A stretch of DNA of 9,337 bases, from assembly GCA_024762755.1 (NCBI GenBank), contig JANTGX010000070.1:1-9337 (forward strand). Direction: 5' to 3'. This document shows, in pieces, positions 1 through 6,899 of the stretch (within the stretch, counting starts at the first letter, position 1; each line of letters begins with the position of its first letter). Made by a program: the position numbers and the translations under genes. This stretch comes from Gammaproteobacteria bacterium. GTDB taxonomy: Bacteria; Pseudomonadota; Gammaproteobacteria; SZUA-152. The notes under the pieces are model-generated. The model had not been told where the DNA came from. It was given only the letters and a program-made list of their open reading frames with translations, and did not search any database.

Positions 1-156
1 ATCTGCGGCCAGGCACCCTCGGACTATCCGGAGATGGCCGAGTACCTGGTGGAACTCGGCATCGACTCCATGAGTCTCAATCCGGACACGGTGCTGACCA
101 CCACGCGGCACGTCCTGGAGGTGGAAAAACGTCTGGCCGCCAAGGGCAAGGCCTGA
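1..156 (+). CDS. ppsA: Phosphoenolpyruvate synthase, C-terminal end (partial)
   Basis: This is the last 51 codons of a gene that begins before the window; frame 1 is open from base 1 to the TGA at 154-156. The fragment starts ICGQAPSDYPE and continues with LVELGIDSMSLNPDTV, both hallmarks of the C-terminal PEP-binding (TIM-barrel) domain of pyruvate, water dikinase. The Cys at window bases 4-6 corresponds to the family's conserved active-site Cys in the CGQAPSDYPE motif. The enzyme converts pyruvate, ATP and water to PEP, AMP and phosphate in the cytoplasm, the first step of gluconeogenesis from pyruvate. Related PEP-utilising enzymes (PPDK) use CGEHGGDP at this place, so the QAPSD form favours PpsA. 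The hexose-phosphate mutase gene starts 33 bp downstream on the same strand, so the two are probably co-transcribed. Confidence 0.93.
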   Translation: MCGQAPSDYPEMAEYLVELGIDSMSLNPDTVLTTTRHVLEVEKRLAAKGKA

Positions 157-189
157 ACCAACGCGACATCGGCAGAGGACATCCAGCGC

Positions 190-1605
190 ATGTCACCCGA
201 GCAACTCGACCGCCTGTTTCACGCCTACGACATCCGTGGCCTGGCGGACCGGGAACTCAACTGCGAGACGGCCATCGCCATCGCCCGCGCCTTCGGCGAC
301 GTGGTGCGGGAAGGGGATGGCCGCTTCGTCGTCGGACACGACAACCGCATCAGTTCGACCTCACTGGCGGAGGCGGTCAGCGTCGGCCTGCGCTCCGGCG
401 GACACCAGGTCACCCACATCGGTTGCTGCAGCACCCCCCTGCTCTACTGGTATGGTGCCGAAGACGGTTACGACGGCAGCCTCATGATCACCGCCAGCCA
501 CCTGCCACCGGAATACAACGGCTTCAAACTCTGCGCCGCCGACGCCCTACCCCTGTACGATGGCAACGGCCTGAACGAAGTACGCCAGCGGGTATGCCTC
601 CCGCCACGCTTCGACCGCCCGTGCACACCGGTGGTGGAACGCAAGGACCCGCGTTATGACTACTCCTGCGTCATGCGCCCCTATCTGCGCGGCGTGCGCC
701 CCATGAAGATTGCCGTCGACGCCGGCAATGGGGTGGGTGGTATCAGCGTCGACAAGGTCTTCGACCATTTCCCCCATGTCTGGCTGCACAAGCTCAACTT
801 CGAACTCGATGGCTTTTTCCCCAACCGTTCCCCCGACCCCTTCGAGGAGGGCGCCTTGGACGGGCTCATGTTCTGCACGCAAAAACACGGCTGCGCCTTT
901 GGCATCGCCTTCGATGGCGACGCCGACCGTGCCGCCGTGGTGGACGACCAAGGCCAATTGGTGCCACCCGACCTGGTCGGCGCCCTCATCGCCCAGCGGC
1001 TGTTGCAGCACCACATCGGCGCGACCATCGTCCACGACCTGCGCGCCTCACGGGTGGTGCGCGAGGTGGTGGAGGCCGCCGGCGGCCGCGCCCTGCCCGC
1101 CCCCGTGGGCCATCCTCTGATCAAGCGCGCCATGCGCAAAGACCAGGCGATCTTTGCCCTGGACCTCTCGGGCCACTGCTACTACGCCGATCTGCACTAC
1201 ACCGACAACGCCCTGCGCACGCTCATCGAACTGGCACAGATCGTCTCCAATGCCGACCGTCCGCTGTCCGCACTGGTCGCCCCCCTGCGCCGCTATGTCA
1301 GCAGCGGCAACATGGACCTGCCCATGGTCGATCGACAGGCGGCCTTGCGCATCTTGGCAGAGGCCTTCGCGGATGGCGAGCAAAGCCACATCGACGGCCT
1401 CAGCGTCGACTACCCCGACTGGTGGTTCAATGCCCGCCCCTCGCGCAACGAACCCGTCCTGCGGGTGATGGTGGAGGCGACCGACAAAGACCTGCTGGCG
1501 GAAAAGGTGCGGGCGATCCGCCAGCGGCTGGCACCATCATCCGGTCAGAGGTCTCTTGGTGGTAGGCTTGCAGCCTGCCTGAACCCATTGGACAACGAGG
1601 AGTGA
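190..1605 (+). CDS. Phosphomannomutase/phosphoglucomutase family (AlgC/ManB-like)
   Basis: This 471-residue cytoplasmic enzyme belongs to the alpha-D-phosphohexomutase superfamily, which interconverts 6-phospho and 1-phospho sugars through a phosphoserine. The family landmarks appear in order: FHAYDIRG near residue 10; the active-site loop TASHLPPEYNGFK at 101-113 with the phospho-Ser at S103; the Mg2+ loop FDGDADR at 241-247; the sugar-binding loop DLSGH at 325-329; and the phosphate-binding loop RPSRNEP at 416-422. Length matches AlgC. Three details differ from AlgC: TASHLP instead of TGSHNP, Asp325 where GEMSGH has Glu, and RPSRNEP instead of RxSNTxP. Specificity for mannose, glucose or another hexose is therefore not settled. 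The last 20 or so residues extend beyond the usual C terminus. The start is ATG 190 with AGAGGA at 174-179 ten bases ahead. It lies between ppsA and hppA, and its stop is 3 bp before the hppA ATG. Confidence 0.92.
   Translation: MSPEQLDRLFHAYDIRGLADRELNCETAIAIARAFGDVVREGDGRFVVGHDNRISSTSLAEAVSVGLRSGGHQVTHIGCCSTPLLYWYGAEDGYDGSLMITASHLPPEYNGFKLCAADALPLYDGNGLNEVRQRVCLPPRFDRPCTPVVERKDPRYDYSCVMRPYLRGVRPMKIAVDAGNGVGGISVDKVFDHFPHVWLHKLNFELDGFFPNRSPDPFEEGALDGLMFCTQKHGCAFGIAFDGDADRAAVVDDQGQLVPPDLVGALIAQRLLQHHIGATIVHDLRASRVVREVVEAAGGRALPAPVGHPLIKRAMRKDQAIFALDLSGHCYYADLHYTDNALRTLIELAQIVSNADRPLSALVAPLRRYVSSGNMDLPMVDRQAALRILAEAFADGEQSHIDGLSVDYPDWWFNARPSRNEPVLRVMVEATDKDLLAEKVRAIRQRLAPSSGQRSLGGRLAACLNPLDNEE
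1561..1579 (+). other. Hairpin at the 3' end of the mutase gene, upstream of hppA
   Basis: GGTAGGC (1561-1567) can pair with GCCTGCC (1573-1579) across a 5-base loop, giving seven pairs with one G-U. It lies inside the coding sequence for the extra C-terminal tail of the mutase, 17 bases before the hppA Shine-Dalgarno GAGGAG (1597-1602). There is no T tract, so it is not an intrinsic terminator. It could protect or separate the hppA message or be fortuitous in GC-rich DNA. Confidence 0.25.
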
Positions 1606-1608
1606 TGC

Positions 1609-3654
1609 ATGACCACCTTATTGGCACTGGGCTTTGTCGCCGCCGCCCTGGGGACGCTGTATGCCCTTTGGTGTGCCTGGTGGGTGCTTCGTCAGCCACT
1701 GGGTGATAGCACCCTCCAGGTCCCCTATCAGGCCATCCGCGAGGGCGCCGGTGCCTTCATGCGCACCCAGTACGGCGTCATCGGCGTCGTGGGGCTGGTG
1801 ATCTTTCTCGTCCTCTGGCTGACGCCTCAATTCGGCTGGCCCACGGCCCTGGGATTTCTCATCGGCGGGCTCTGCTCGGGGCTCTCGGGTGTCATCGGCA
1901 TGAGCATCTCGGTTCGCGCCAACGTGCGCACCGCCGCCGCCGCACAACAGGGTCTGCCTGTGGCATTGCGCGTGGCCTACCGAGCCGGATCGGTGACCGG
2001 TTTCCTTGTCGGCGGTCTGGCCCTCGCCGCGCTCTGTGGCTTCTATCTCTGGTTGTGGTCACGGGGCAACGGTAACGATCTCGACCTGAGCCCCCTCGCC
2101 GGACTCGGTTTCGGCGCCTCCCTGATCAGCATCTTTGCCCGTCTCGGTGGCGGCATCTTCACCAAGGCGGCCGATGTCGGCGCCGATCTCGCCGGCAAGC
2201 TGGAGCAAGGTATCCCCGAAGACGACCCCAGAAATCCGGCAGTGGTCGCCGACAACGTGGGCGACAACGTGGGCGATTGTGCCGGCATGGCCGCGGACGT
2301 CTTCGAGAGCTACGTGGTCACCCTGGTGGCGGCCATGCTGGTCGCCGCCTGGTCACACCCGGGGGATCTCTTCGGCCAGCAATACCCTCTGGCCCTGGGT
2401 GGCGTCGCCATCCTTGCCGGGCTGCTCGGTACACAGGTGATGCACTGGGGCCGGAAACGGCCACTGGCGGCGCTGAGTTCGGCGGTGTTCGTCAGCATCG
2501 GCGTGGCGGCGGTGGGTTTCTATCTGGTCAGTGTGCGGCTCATTCCCGCCTCCGCACCCTACGATGGCATGGCACTCTTCGCCGCCAGCATGGTGGGGCT
2601 GGTGGTGGGCGTCGGCATGGTGGCCGCCACCAACTATTTCACGGGCAGCGGCTTTGGCCCGGTCAAGCGCATTGCCAGCGCCTCGCGTTCCGGCCACGCG
2701 ACCAACATCATCACCGGCCTGGCCGTGGGCATGAAGTCCACCGTCGTGCCCACGTTGGTGATCGCCGCCGGCATCATCGCCGCCTATCTGTTTGCCGGCG
2801 TCTACGGTATCGCGGTGGCCACCGTGGCCTTGCTGGCGCTGACGCCGGTGGTCATCTCCATCGATGCCTTCGGTCCGGTGACCGACAATGCCGGTGGTAT
2901 CGTGGAAATGGCCGGCCTGCCGCCGGAGGCACGCCGGGTGACCGATGCCCTGGATGCCGTCGGCAATACCACCAAGGCATTGACCAAGATCTTCGCCATC
3001 GGCTCGGCCGGCCTGGCCTCACTGGCCCTGTTCGTCGCCTACAAGTTGGCCTTTGGCGAGCAGATGGAACAGCTCGATTTCGTCCTCGACGACCCCTATG
3101 TCCTCGCCGGCCTGTTCATCGGCTCGCTCCTGCCCTTCGTCTTTTCCGGTTTCGCCTTGGATGCCGTCGGCAAGAGTGCCGCGCGCATCGTCGACGAGGT
3201 GCGACGCCAGTTCACGGAACATCCGGAGATCCTCGCCGGCACGCGCAAGCCCGACCACGCCTATGCCGTCGCCATGCTGACCCGTACCTCCATCGTCGGC
3301 ATGATCCTGCCCGGCTCCCTGCCCGTCCTGGTGCCCCTGGCCGTGGCCTTTCTCTGGGCGCCCTTCGGCCCAGCGGGCAGTGGCGCCCTGATGATGGGCG
3401 GCATCCTCATCGGCGCCGTGAGCTCCGGCATGCTCCTGGCCTTTTTTCTCAGTACCGGCGGTGCCGCCTGGGACAATGCGAAGAAGTACATCGAAGACGG
3501 GCATTTCGGTGGCAAGGGTTCAGCGGCCCACGAGGCCGCCATCACTGGGGATACGGTGGGCGACCCGTGCAAGGATACCGCCGGGCCGGCCATCAATCCC
3601 ATGCGCAAGGTGCTCAGCCTGATGGCACTCCTACTGGTCCCCTTCCTTCTCTAG
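1609..3654 (+). CDS. hppA: K+-independent H+-translocating membrane pyrophosphatase
   Basis: This 681-residue polytopic inner-membrane enzyme hydrolyses PPi and pumps H+ across the membrane. Family signatures are DVGADLAGK at 189-197 and the catalytic loop DNVGDNVGDCAGMAADVFE at 215-233. The later signatures are FGPVTDNAGGIVEM and, near the C terminus, GDTVGDPCKDTAGPAINPM starting at 647. In GNTTKALTK the residue after GNTT is Lys456, and Thr459 follows three residues later. In this family Lys/Thr at these sites marks the K+-independent class, whereas K+-dependent enzymes have Ala there. An unusual point is Cys654 in GDPCKDT, where most homologues have Phe. About 16 hydrophobic segments are expected and the length is typical. 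The start is ATG 1609, with GAGGAG at 1597-1602 inside the end of the mutase gene and only 3 bp between the genes, which suggests coupled expression. In this setting it would recycle biosynthetic PPi into proton-motive force, or make PPi if the pump runs backward. Confidence 0.97.
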   Translation: MTTLLALGFVAAALGTLYALWCAWWVLRQPLGDSTLQVPYQAIREGAGAFMRTQYGVIGVVGLVIFLVLWLTPQFGWPTALGFLIGGLCSGLSGVIGMSISVRANVRTAAAAQQGLPVALRVAYRAGSVTGFLVGGLALAALCGFYLWLWSRGNGNDLDLSPLAGLGFGASLISIFARLGGGIFTKAADVGADLAGKLEQGIPEDDPRNPAVVADNVGDNVGDCAGMAADVFESYVVTLVAAMLVAAWSHPGDLFGQQYPLALGGVAILAGLLGTQVMHWGRKRPLAALSSAVFVSIGVAAVGFYLVSVRLIPASAPYDGMALFAASMVGLVVGVGMVAATNYFTGSGFGPVKRIASASRSGHATNIITGLAVGMKSTVVPTLVIAAGIIAAYLFAGVYGIAVATVALLALTPVVISIDAFGPVTDNAGGIVEMAGLPPEARRVTDALDAVGNTTKALTKIFAIGSAGLASLALFVAYKLAFGEQMEQLDFVLDDPYVLAGLFIGSLLPFVFSGFALDAVGKSAARIVDEVRRQFTEHPEILAGTRKPDHAYAVAMLTRTSIVGMILPGSLPVLVPLAVAFLWAPFGPAGSGALMMGGILIGAVSSGMLLAFFLSTGGAAWDNAKKYIEDGHFGGKGSAAHEAAITGDTVGDPCKDTAGPAINPMRKVLSLMALLLVPFLL

Positions 3655-3738
3655 CGGTTTACCAAAGGCGCAGACACAGGCCCAGTCTCCACAGACTCGA
3701 TTTCATCCACCCAAAAGAAGCACAAGAGGAAAAACACC

Positions 3739-3915
3739 ATGACCACCATCGAACTCGACCAAGAACAACGCGACATCCTGCGTGACAGCCTGAGCGGTTA
3801 TCTGTCCGACCTGCGATTGGAGATCGCGGATACCGACAACCACGACTTCCGCGAACAGCTGAAAAAGAAAGAGGCCGTGCTGAAGGCGATTCTGGCTCAG
3901 CTGGAATCGGCATGA
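3739..3915 (+). CDS. Small charged helical protein, 58 residues, function unknown
   Basis: This short gene encodes 58 residues beginning MTTIELDQEQRDILRDSL and ending LAQLESA. It has a strong ribosome-binding site, AGAGGA at 3725-3730, eight bases before ATG 3739. The protein is rich in Glu, Asp, Lys, Arg and Leu with heptad-like leucine spacing, has no membrane segment, and reads as two amphipathic helices joined around the DTDNHD segment (31-36). I recall similar short uncharacterised proteins with a YLSDLRxEIADTDxxDFR core, but I cannot name a family or function. Codon use resembles the neighbours. It starts 84 bp after hppA on the same strand and may be read from the same transcript; I see no convincing promoter in the gap. 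A stem-loop follows the stop. Confidence 0.75.
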   Translation: MTTIELDQEQRDILRDSLSGYLSDLRLEIADTDNHDFREQLKKKEAVLKAILAQLESA

Positions 3916-3930
3916 CGCCGGCCAGCGACT

Positions 3931-3960
3931 GAGCAAGGCGGCCCGTCACCTCGCCTGCTC
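3931..3960. terminator. Candidate shared terminator stem-loop between convergent genes
   Basis: GAGCAAGGCG (3931-3940) pairs with CGCCTGCTC (3952-3960), giving nine pairs with one bulged A around an 11-base loop. It fills the 45-bp gap between the stop of the small + gene and the stop of the - strand membrane protein, where a bidirectional terminator is expected. Neither side has a clear T tract, so it may be a weak or Rho-assisted terminator or an mRNA-end stabiliser. Confidence 0.4.
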
Positions 3961-4998
3961 TCAGGTCCTCAGCTTGCTATGCGTCGCGGCGTCGGCATCC
4001 GTCGACGCCGCGCGATGCAGGCGCTCCCAGAGCGGCCGCCCGGCCATCACGGCGAATACCGGTGCACCGGCGATGAGGTACCAATAGAAGGTGGCGAACC
4101 GCCAGACGAGAATGGCCGCGGCGGCGGTGGCAGGGTCGAGGTAGGCCGACAACAGCAGGCCGCTGCTGGCCTCGGCGCCGCCACTGCCGCCGGGCAACAG
4201 TGTCGCCTGCCCGGCGCTCAGTGACAGCATCTGGACGACGAAGGCATAGCTCCAGGAGATCTCTCCCCCCACCCCACGCACGGCAAGATAGAGCACGCTG
4301 TAGCGCAACAGCCAATGTGCACTGCACAGCCCGGCGATGGCCATCAGGCGTGGCCAGGGATAGGCCTGCACCAAGCGCAGCGAGCGGCGAAACTCCAGCA
4401 CCCAACGGGCCAGGCGCCGGCGGGTCTGCGGCGACACCTTCAGGCGATCGAACAGCCGCCCACCACGCAACAACAGAGGACGGTAGTAGCGCATGAACAG
4501 GATCACCACACCGAGCCCGCTCAACAACAACCCGCCGAGAATGCCTACCTGCCAACCCGGCTGCCAGTCCGCCGGCACCAGCAGCCAGTGCAGCGAGAGA
4601 GCCAGCAGCGCGGCGAGGAAGAACAGCATGTCGAACAGCTGGTCGGCCGCATACAATGCCACGCCCCGTGGCCCCGGCAGGCCCTCGCGCCGCAGCAGCC
4701 AGGCGTAGGTCACCGGCCCACCGCTGCCCCCGGGGGTGGCGCTGATGGCGAACTCCGTGGCCATGAGGATGGCCAGGGCGCGCCGCTGCGGGAGCCGCAG
4801 CCCGGCGCCACCGGCCAACAGGCGCAGCCGCCCGGCATTGAGATTCCAACAGACCACGATGAGCAGCAGCAGCATGGGCAACCACCAGCCGGGCACGCGC
4901 GCCAGGGCGGGCCAGATCTCGCGCCCACCGAGGAGCAAGGGGATACCCAGGCCGAGGGCCAGGCCCAGAGCGGCCAGCAGCCAATAGCGCCGCTTCAT
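3961..4998 (-). CDS. Lysylphosphatidylglycerol synthase TM-domain/UPF0104 family membrane protein (flippase-like)
   Basis: This 345-residue inner-membrane protein has about eight hydrophobic segments (roughly 5-24, 36-52, 73-88, 113-140, 150-169, 215-239, 250-265, 290-318). It matches the integral-membrane domain shared by MprF and the UPF0104/YbhN group. There is no soluble aminoacyl-transferase domain, so it is not a full MprF. Two Gly-rich motifs sit at equivalent places in the two halves: TPGGSGGPVTYAWLL (88-102) and LPGGSGGAEASSGLLL (268-283). These are the usual conserved P-G-G sites of the family, here nearly identical. ATG 4998 overlaps the TGA of the upstream deacetylase gene by four bases (ATGA), and residues after it are a typical MKRR signal anchor; an upstream in-frame start at 5211 would lie inside that gene and is less likely. 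Members are proposed to bind or flip (glyco)lipids, which is inference here. It is last in a three-gene operon. Confidence 0.9.
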   Translation of the reverse strand: MKRRYWLLAALGLALGLGIPLLLGGREIWPALARVPGWWLPMLLLLIVVCWNLNAGRLRLLAGGAGLRLPQRRALAILMATEFAISATPGGSGGPVTYAWLLRREGLPGPRGVALYAADQLFDMLFFLAALLALSLHWLLVPADWQPGWQVGILGGLLLSGLGVVILFMRYYRPLLLRGGRLFDRLKVSPQTRRRLARWVLEFRRSLRLVQAYPWPRLMAIAGLCSAHWLLRYSVLYLAVRGVGGEISWSYAFVVQMLSLSAGQATLLPGGSGGAEASSGLLLSAYLDPATAAAAILVWRFATFYWYLIAGAPVFAVMAGRPLWERLHRAASTDADAATHSKLRT

Positions 4999-5735
4999 GC
5001 CTGGAGGGCGAGCCAGGCGCCCTTGGTGGTGGGGCGACGCCGGCTCAGTAAGCGCTGCAGGGTCGACAGCCACCACTCCCTCGACGCGGCATGACGCATG
5101 TCCACCGGATGCAGGCCGAGTCGCAGCAGACCGGCATCTGCATGACGCTGTAGGCGGTGTTCGTTCCAGCGCCGCGAGAGGCTCCGTCGCCAGGCGCTGC
5201 GGGCGCTCCACACCAGAGTCGGTGCAGGCACGGGTGTGAACCCCGGCAGCCGGATCAGCCCCGCGGGATCACTGGTGTAGCGGAAGGGCGTCTCGGCCAG
5301 GGCGGCACGCGCCCCCTCCCCCAGCAGCCAGGCCGGCGGCACGAAGCCGTCCAGCGGCCAACCCAGGCGGCGAAACAGTGCCATGCCCGATGCCAGGCGC
5401 CGACGGGCGGCGTCCTCCGTCAGGGGGTAGAACTCGCCCTCGTGGGTGAGGATGCGCCGGCGGACGAACTCGCCGGGTCGCGCGGGAATGGGGCCGGGAT
5501 CATCGTGGTAGTAACCGTGCAGGACCAGTTCATCGCCCTGCGCCCGGCGCTGTGAGAGGAGTTCGCAGAAGGCGGGATCGTCGGCCAGGCTACCCTGGCG
5601 ATGGAAGTCCGGCACCACCAGCAGGGTCAGCGGCAGGGGGCCGAGGGCGTCCAGGCGGGCGACGAAGTCGGCGTAGTCCGGCCAGGTGGCGGGGGCCACA
5701 TCGTGCAAGACGATGGCCAGGGCGGCATCAGGCAC
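4995..5735 (-). CDS. DUF2334 polysaccharide deacetylase-like protein
   Basis: This 246-residue protein has no signal peptide or membrane segment, so it is probably cytoplasmic. The NodB-like fold landmarks of the DUF2334 group are visible: LHDVAP (10-15) with the metal/catalytic Asp12, LHGYYHDD (72-79) with metal ligands His73 and His77, FVPPAWLL (131-138), and LHPVD (208-212) with the late conserved His209. Family members are expected to be metal-dependent carbohydrate N- or O-deacetylases, but few have known substrates. The start is GTG 5735, the only start in this frame near the expected N terminus; GAGG lies about nine bases upstream. It overlaps the end of the glycosyltransferase gene by eight bases and its own stop overlaps the next start by four. 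This strongly implies a coupled operon in which it acts on the glycosyltransferase product, for example removing acetyl from a newly added HexNAc. That substrate is inference. Confidence 0.9.
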   Translation of the reverse strand: MPDAALAIVLHDVAPATWPDYADFVARLDALGPLPLTLLVVPDFHRQGSLADDPAFCELLSQRRAQGDELVLHGYYHDDPGPIPARPGEFVRRRILTHEGEFYPLTEDAARRRLASGMALFRRLGWPLDGFVPPAWLLGEGARAALAETPFRYTSDPAGLIRLPGFTPVPAPTLVWSARSAWRRSLSRRWNEHRLQRHADAGLLRLGLHPVDMRHAASREWWLSTLQRLLSRRRPTTKGAWLALQA

Positions 5736-6861
5736 CGGCGGCGGCCTCGTGCTCAGTGGCGTTACTGGTGAGTGGTATCCCCGTCAGTTCTGCATAGTGG
5801 CCCAGCAGGCGCGGCAGCACCCGCTCCCAGGCATAGTGGGCCTCGACGTGACGACGGGCGAGAGGCCCCATGCCCCGCCATCCGTCGGCAAACAGGGCGC
5901 GCACCGTGTCGGCCAGGGAGTCGGGCGAGAGGGGCTCAGCCAACAGGCCGGTGCCCGGCACCACCAGCTCGGCCACCGCCCCGGCACGTACACCGACCAC
6001 CGGCAGGCCGCTGGCCATGGCCTCCAACACCACCAGGCCGAAGGTCTCGCGGTCGCCGGCATGGACCAGGGCATCGCTGCTGGCCAGGCGCCGCGCCACC
6101 TCATCCGGGGCGAGAAAACCCTCGCTGCGGCTGACGTTGTCGGGCAACCGGCGCGGCATGTGCGAGCCCGCCAGATGCAGGTGATAGCCGGGGCCGAGCT
6201 GCTGCATGGCCTGCAGGAGCACCGGCAGGTTCTTCTCTCGCGCACCACGGCCGGCAAAGATGAGCAGCCGCACGTCGTCATCGAGACCCAGTGAGCGACG
6301 AAAGGCCGGGTCACGCAGGCGTGGATGGAATCGACCCACATCGACCCCCAGGGGCTGCACGAAGACGTGCTGCAGGCCGAGGGCTTGAAGTTTGTCCGCC
6401 ATCACCTGCGACGGCGTCAGCACCCGGTCGAAGCGGCCATACAGGTGGCGTACATAGGTATCCAGCCAATGGTTGCTCCAGTGGCCGGCCCGCGACCCCA
6501 CCAGGCGGGGCAGGTCCGAATGATAGAAACCGATGACCGGTATCTGCAGACGCTGGCCCGCCGCCAGGGCCGCCCAGGCCGGTCGATAGGGATCGCCGGC
6601 CTCGATGATGTCCGGCGACAAGGCCAACAATTGCTGCATCCAGGGCGTGGTGCGTAACGGAAAACGGTAGCCATTGCTGAAGGGCAAGGGTGGCGAGGCC
6701 ACTTCGCACAGCCCATCACGGCATGTGCTGCGGGCACCGGGCACCACCAGGCTGTGGCGGATCCCCGCTTGCCCGGCCAGCCAGTGACGCTTGGCCAGGA
6801 GATAGGTCTTCACACCGCCACTAGCCGGGGCCCAGAACATGGTGCTGTCGACGACGTGCAT
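5728..6861 (-). CDS. GT4-family glycosyltransferase (GT-B fold)
   Basis: This 377-residue protein has the two-domain GT-B layout. The N-terminal acceptor domain begins with a beta strand MHVVDSTMF and the glycine-rich loop SGGVKTY (14-20). GFYHSDLPRL at 111-120 resembles the acceptor-side YHSD motif of lipid and mannosyl transferases. The C-terminal nucleotide-sugar domain carries FAGRGAREKN (202-211), with Arg205 and Lys210 as the usual diphosphate contacts, and the GT4 signature HAGDRETFGLVVLEAMASG (267-285) with Glu272 and Glu280 of the E-x7-E motif. It should use a nucleotide sugar in the cytoplasm or at the membrane face; donor and acceptor cannot be read. ATG 6861 is chosen because AAGGGG lies six bases upstream and the true first strand starts there; the open frame up to 6963 has no family resemblance and crosses the likely promoter. 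It is first in the three-gene operon and overlaps the deacetylase gene by eight bases. Confidence 0.92.
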   Translation of the reverse strand: MHVVDSTMFWAPASGGVKTYLLAKRHWLAGQAGIRHSLVVPGARSTCRDGLCEVASPPLPFSNGYRFPLRTTPWMQQLLALSPDIIEAGDPYRPAWAALAAGQRLQIPVIGFYHSDLPRLVGSRAGHWSNHWLDTYVRHLYGRFDRVLTPSQVMADKLQALGLQHVFVQPLGVDVGRFHPRLRDPAFRRSLGLDDDVRLLIFAGRGAREKNLPVLLQAMQQLGPGYHLHLAGSHMPRRLPDNVSRSEGFLAPDEVARRLASSDALVHAGDRETFGLVVLEAMASGLPVVGVRAGAVAELVVPGTGLLAEPLSPDSLADTVRALFADGWRGMGPLARRHVEAHYAWERVLPRLLGHYAELTGIPLTSNATEHEAAAGA

Positions 6862-6899
6862 GTACGCCCCTTTGCTGGATGATGGCTCGATTGTTGTTT

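Noticed and set aside
3684..3697. Small hairpin AGTCT-CCAC-AGACT after hppA as a terminator
   Set aside because: Only five pairs, two of them weak, and no T run; easily expected by chance.
2277..3785. 502-residue + strand open frame overlapping hppA
   Set aside because: Arg/His/Gly-rich shadow in GC-rich DNA with no recognisable domain; hppA in the other frame has all family motifs.
3961..4998. Full MprF-type lysylphosphatidylglycerol synthase
   Set aside because: Only the membrane domain is present; no soluble aminoacyl-transferase domain is encoded here or adjacent.
4315..5094. 259-residue + strand open frame antisense to the membrane protein
   Set aside because: Gln/Pro-rich composition typical of an antisense shadow, no start context, and no domain.
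4999..5211. N-terminal extension of the membrane protein by 71 residues
   Set aside because: It would lie wholly inside the deacetylase gene, has arginine/proline-rich composition, and ATG 4998 forms a clean ATGA overlap followed by a signal-anchor helix.
5686..6294. 202-residue + strand open frame antisense to the glycosyltransferase
   Set aside because: Shadow of the GT4 gene; low-complexity composition and no ribosome-binding site.
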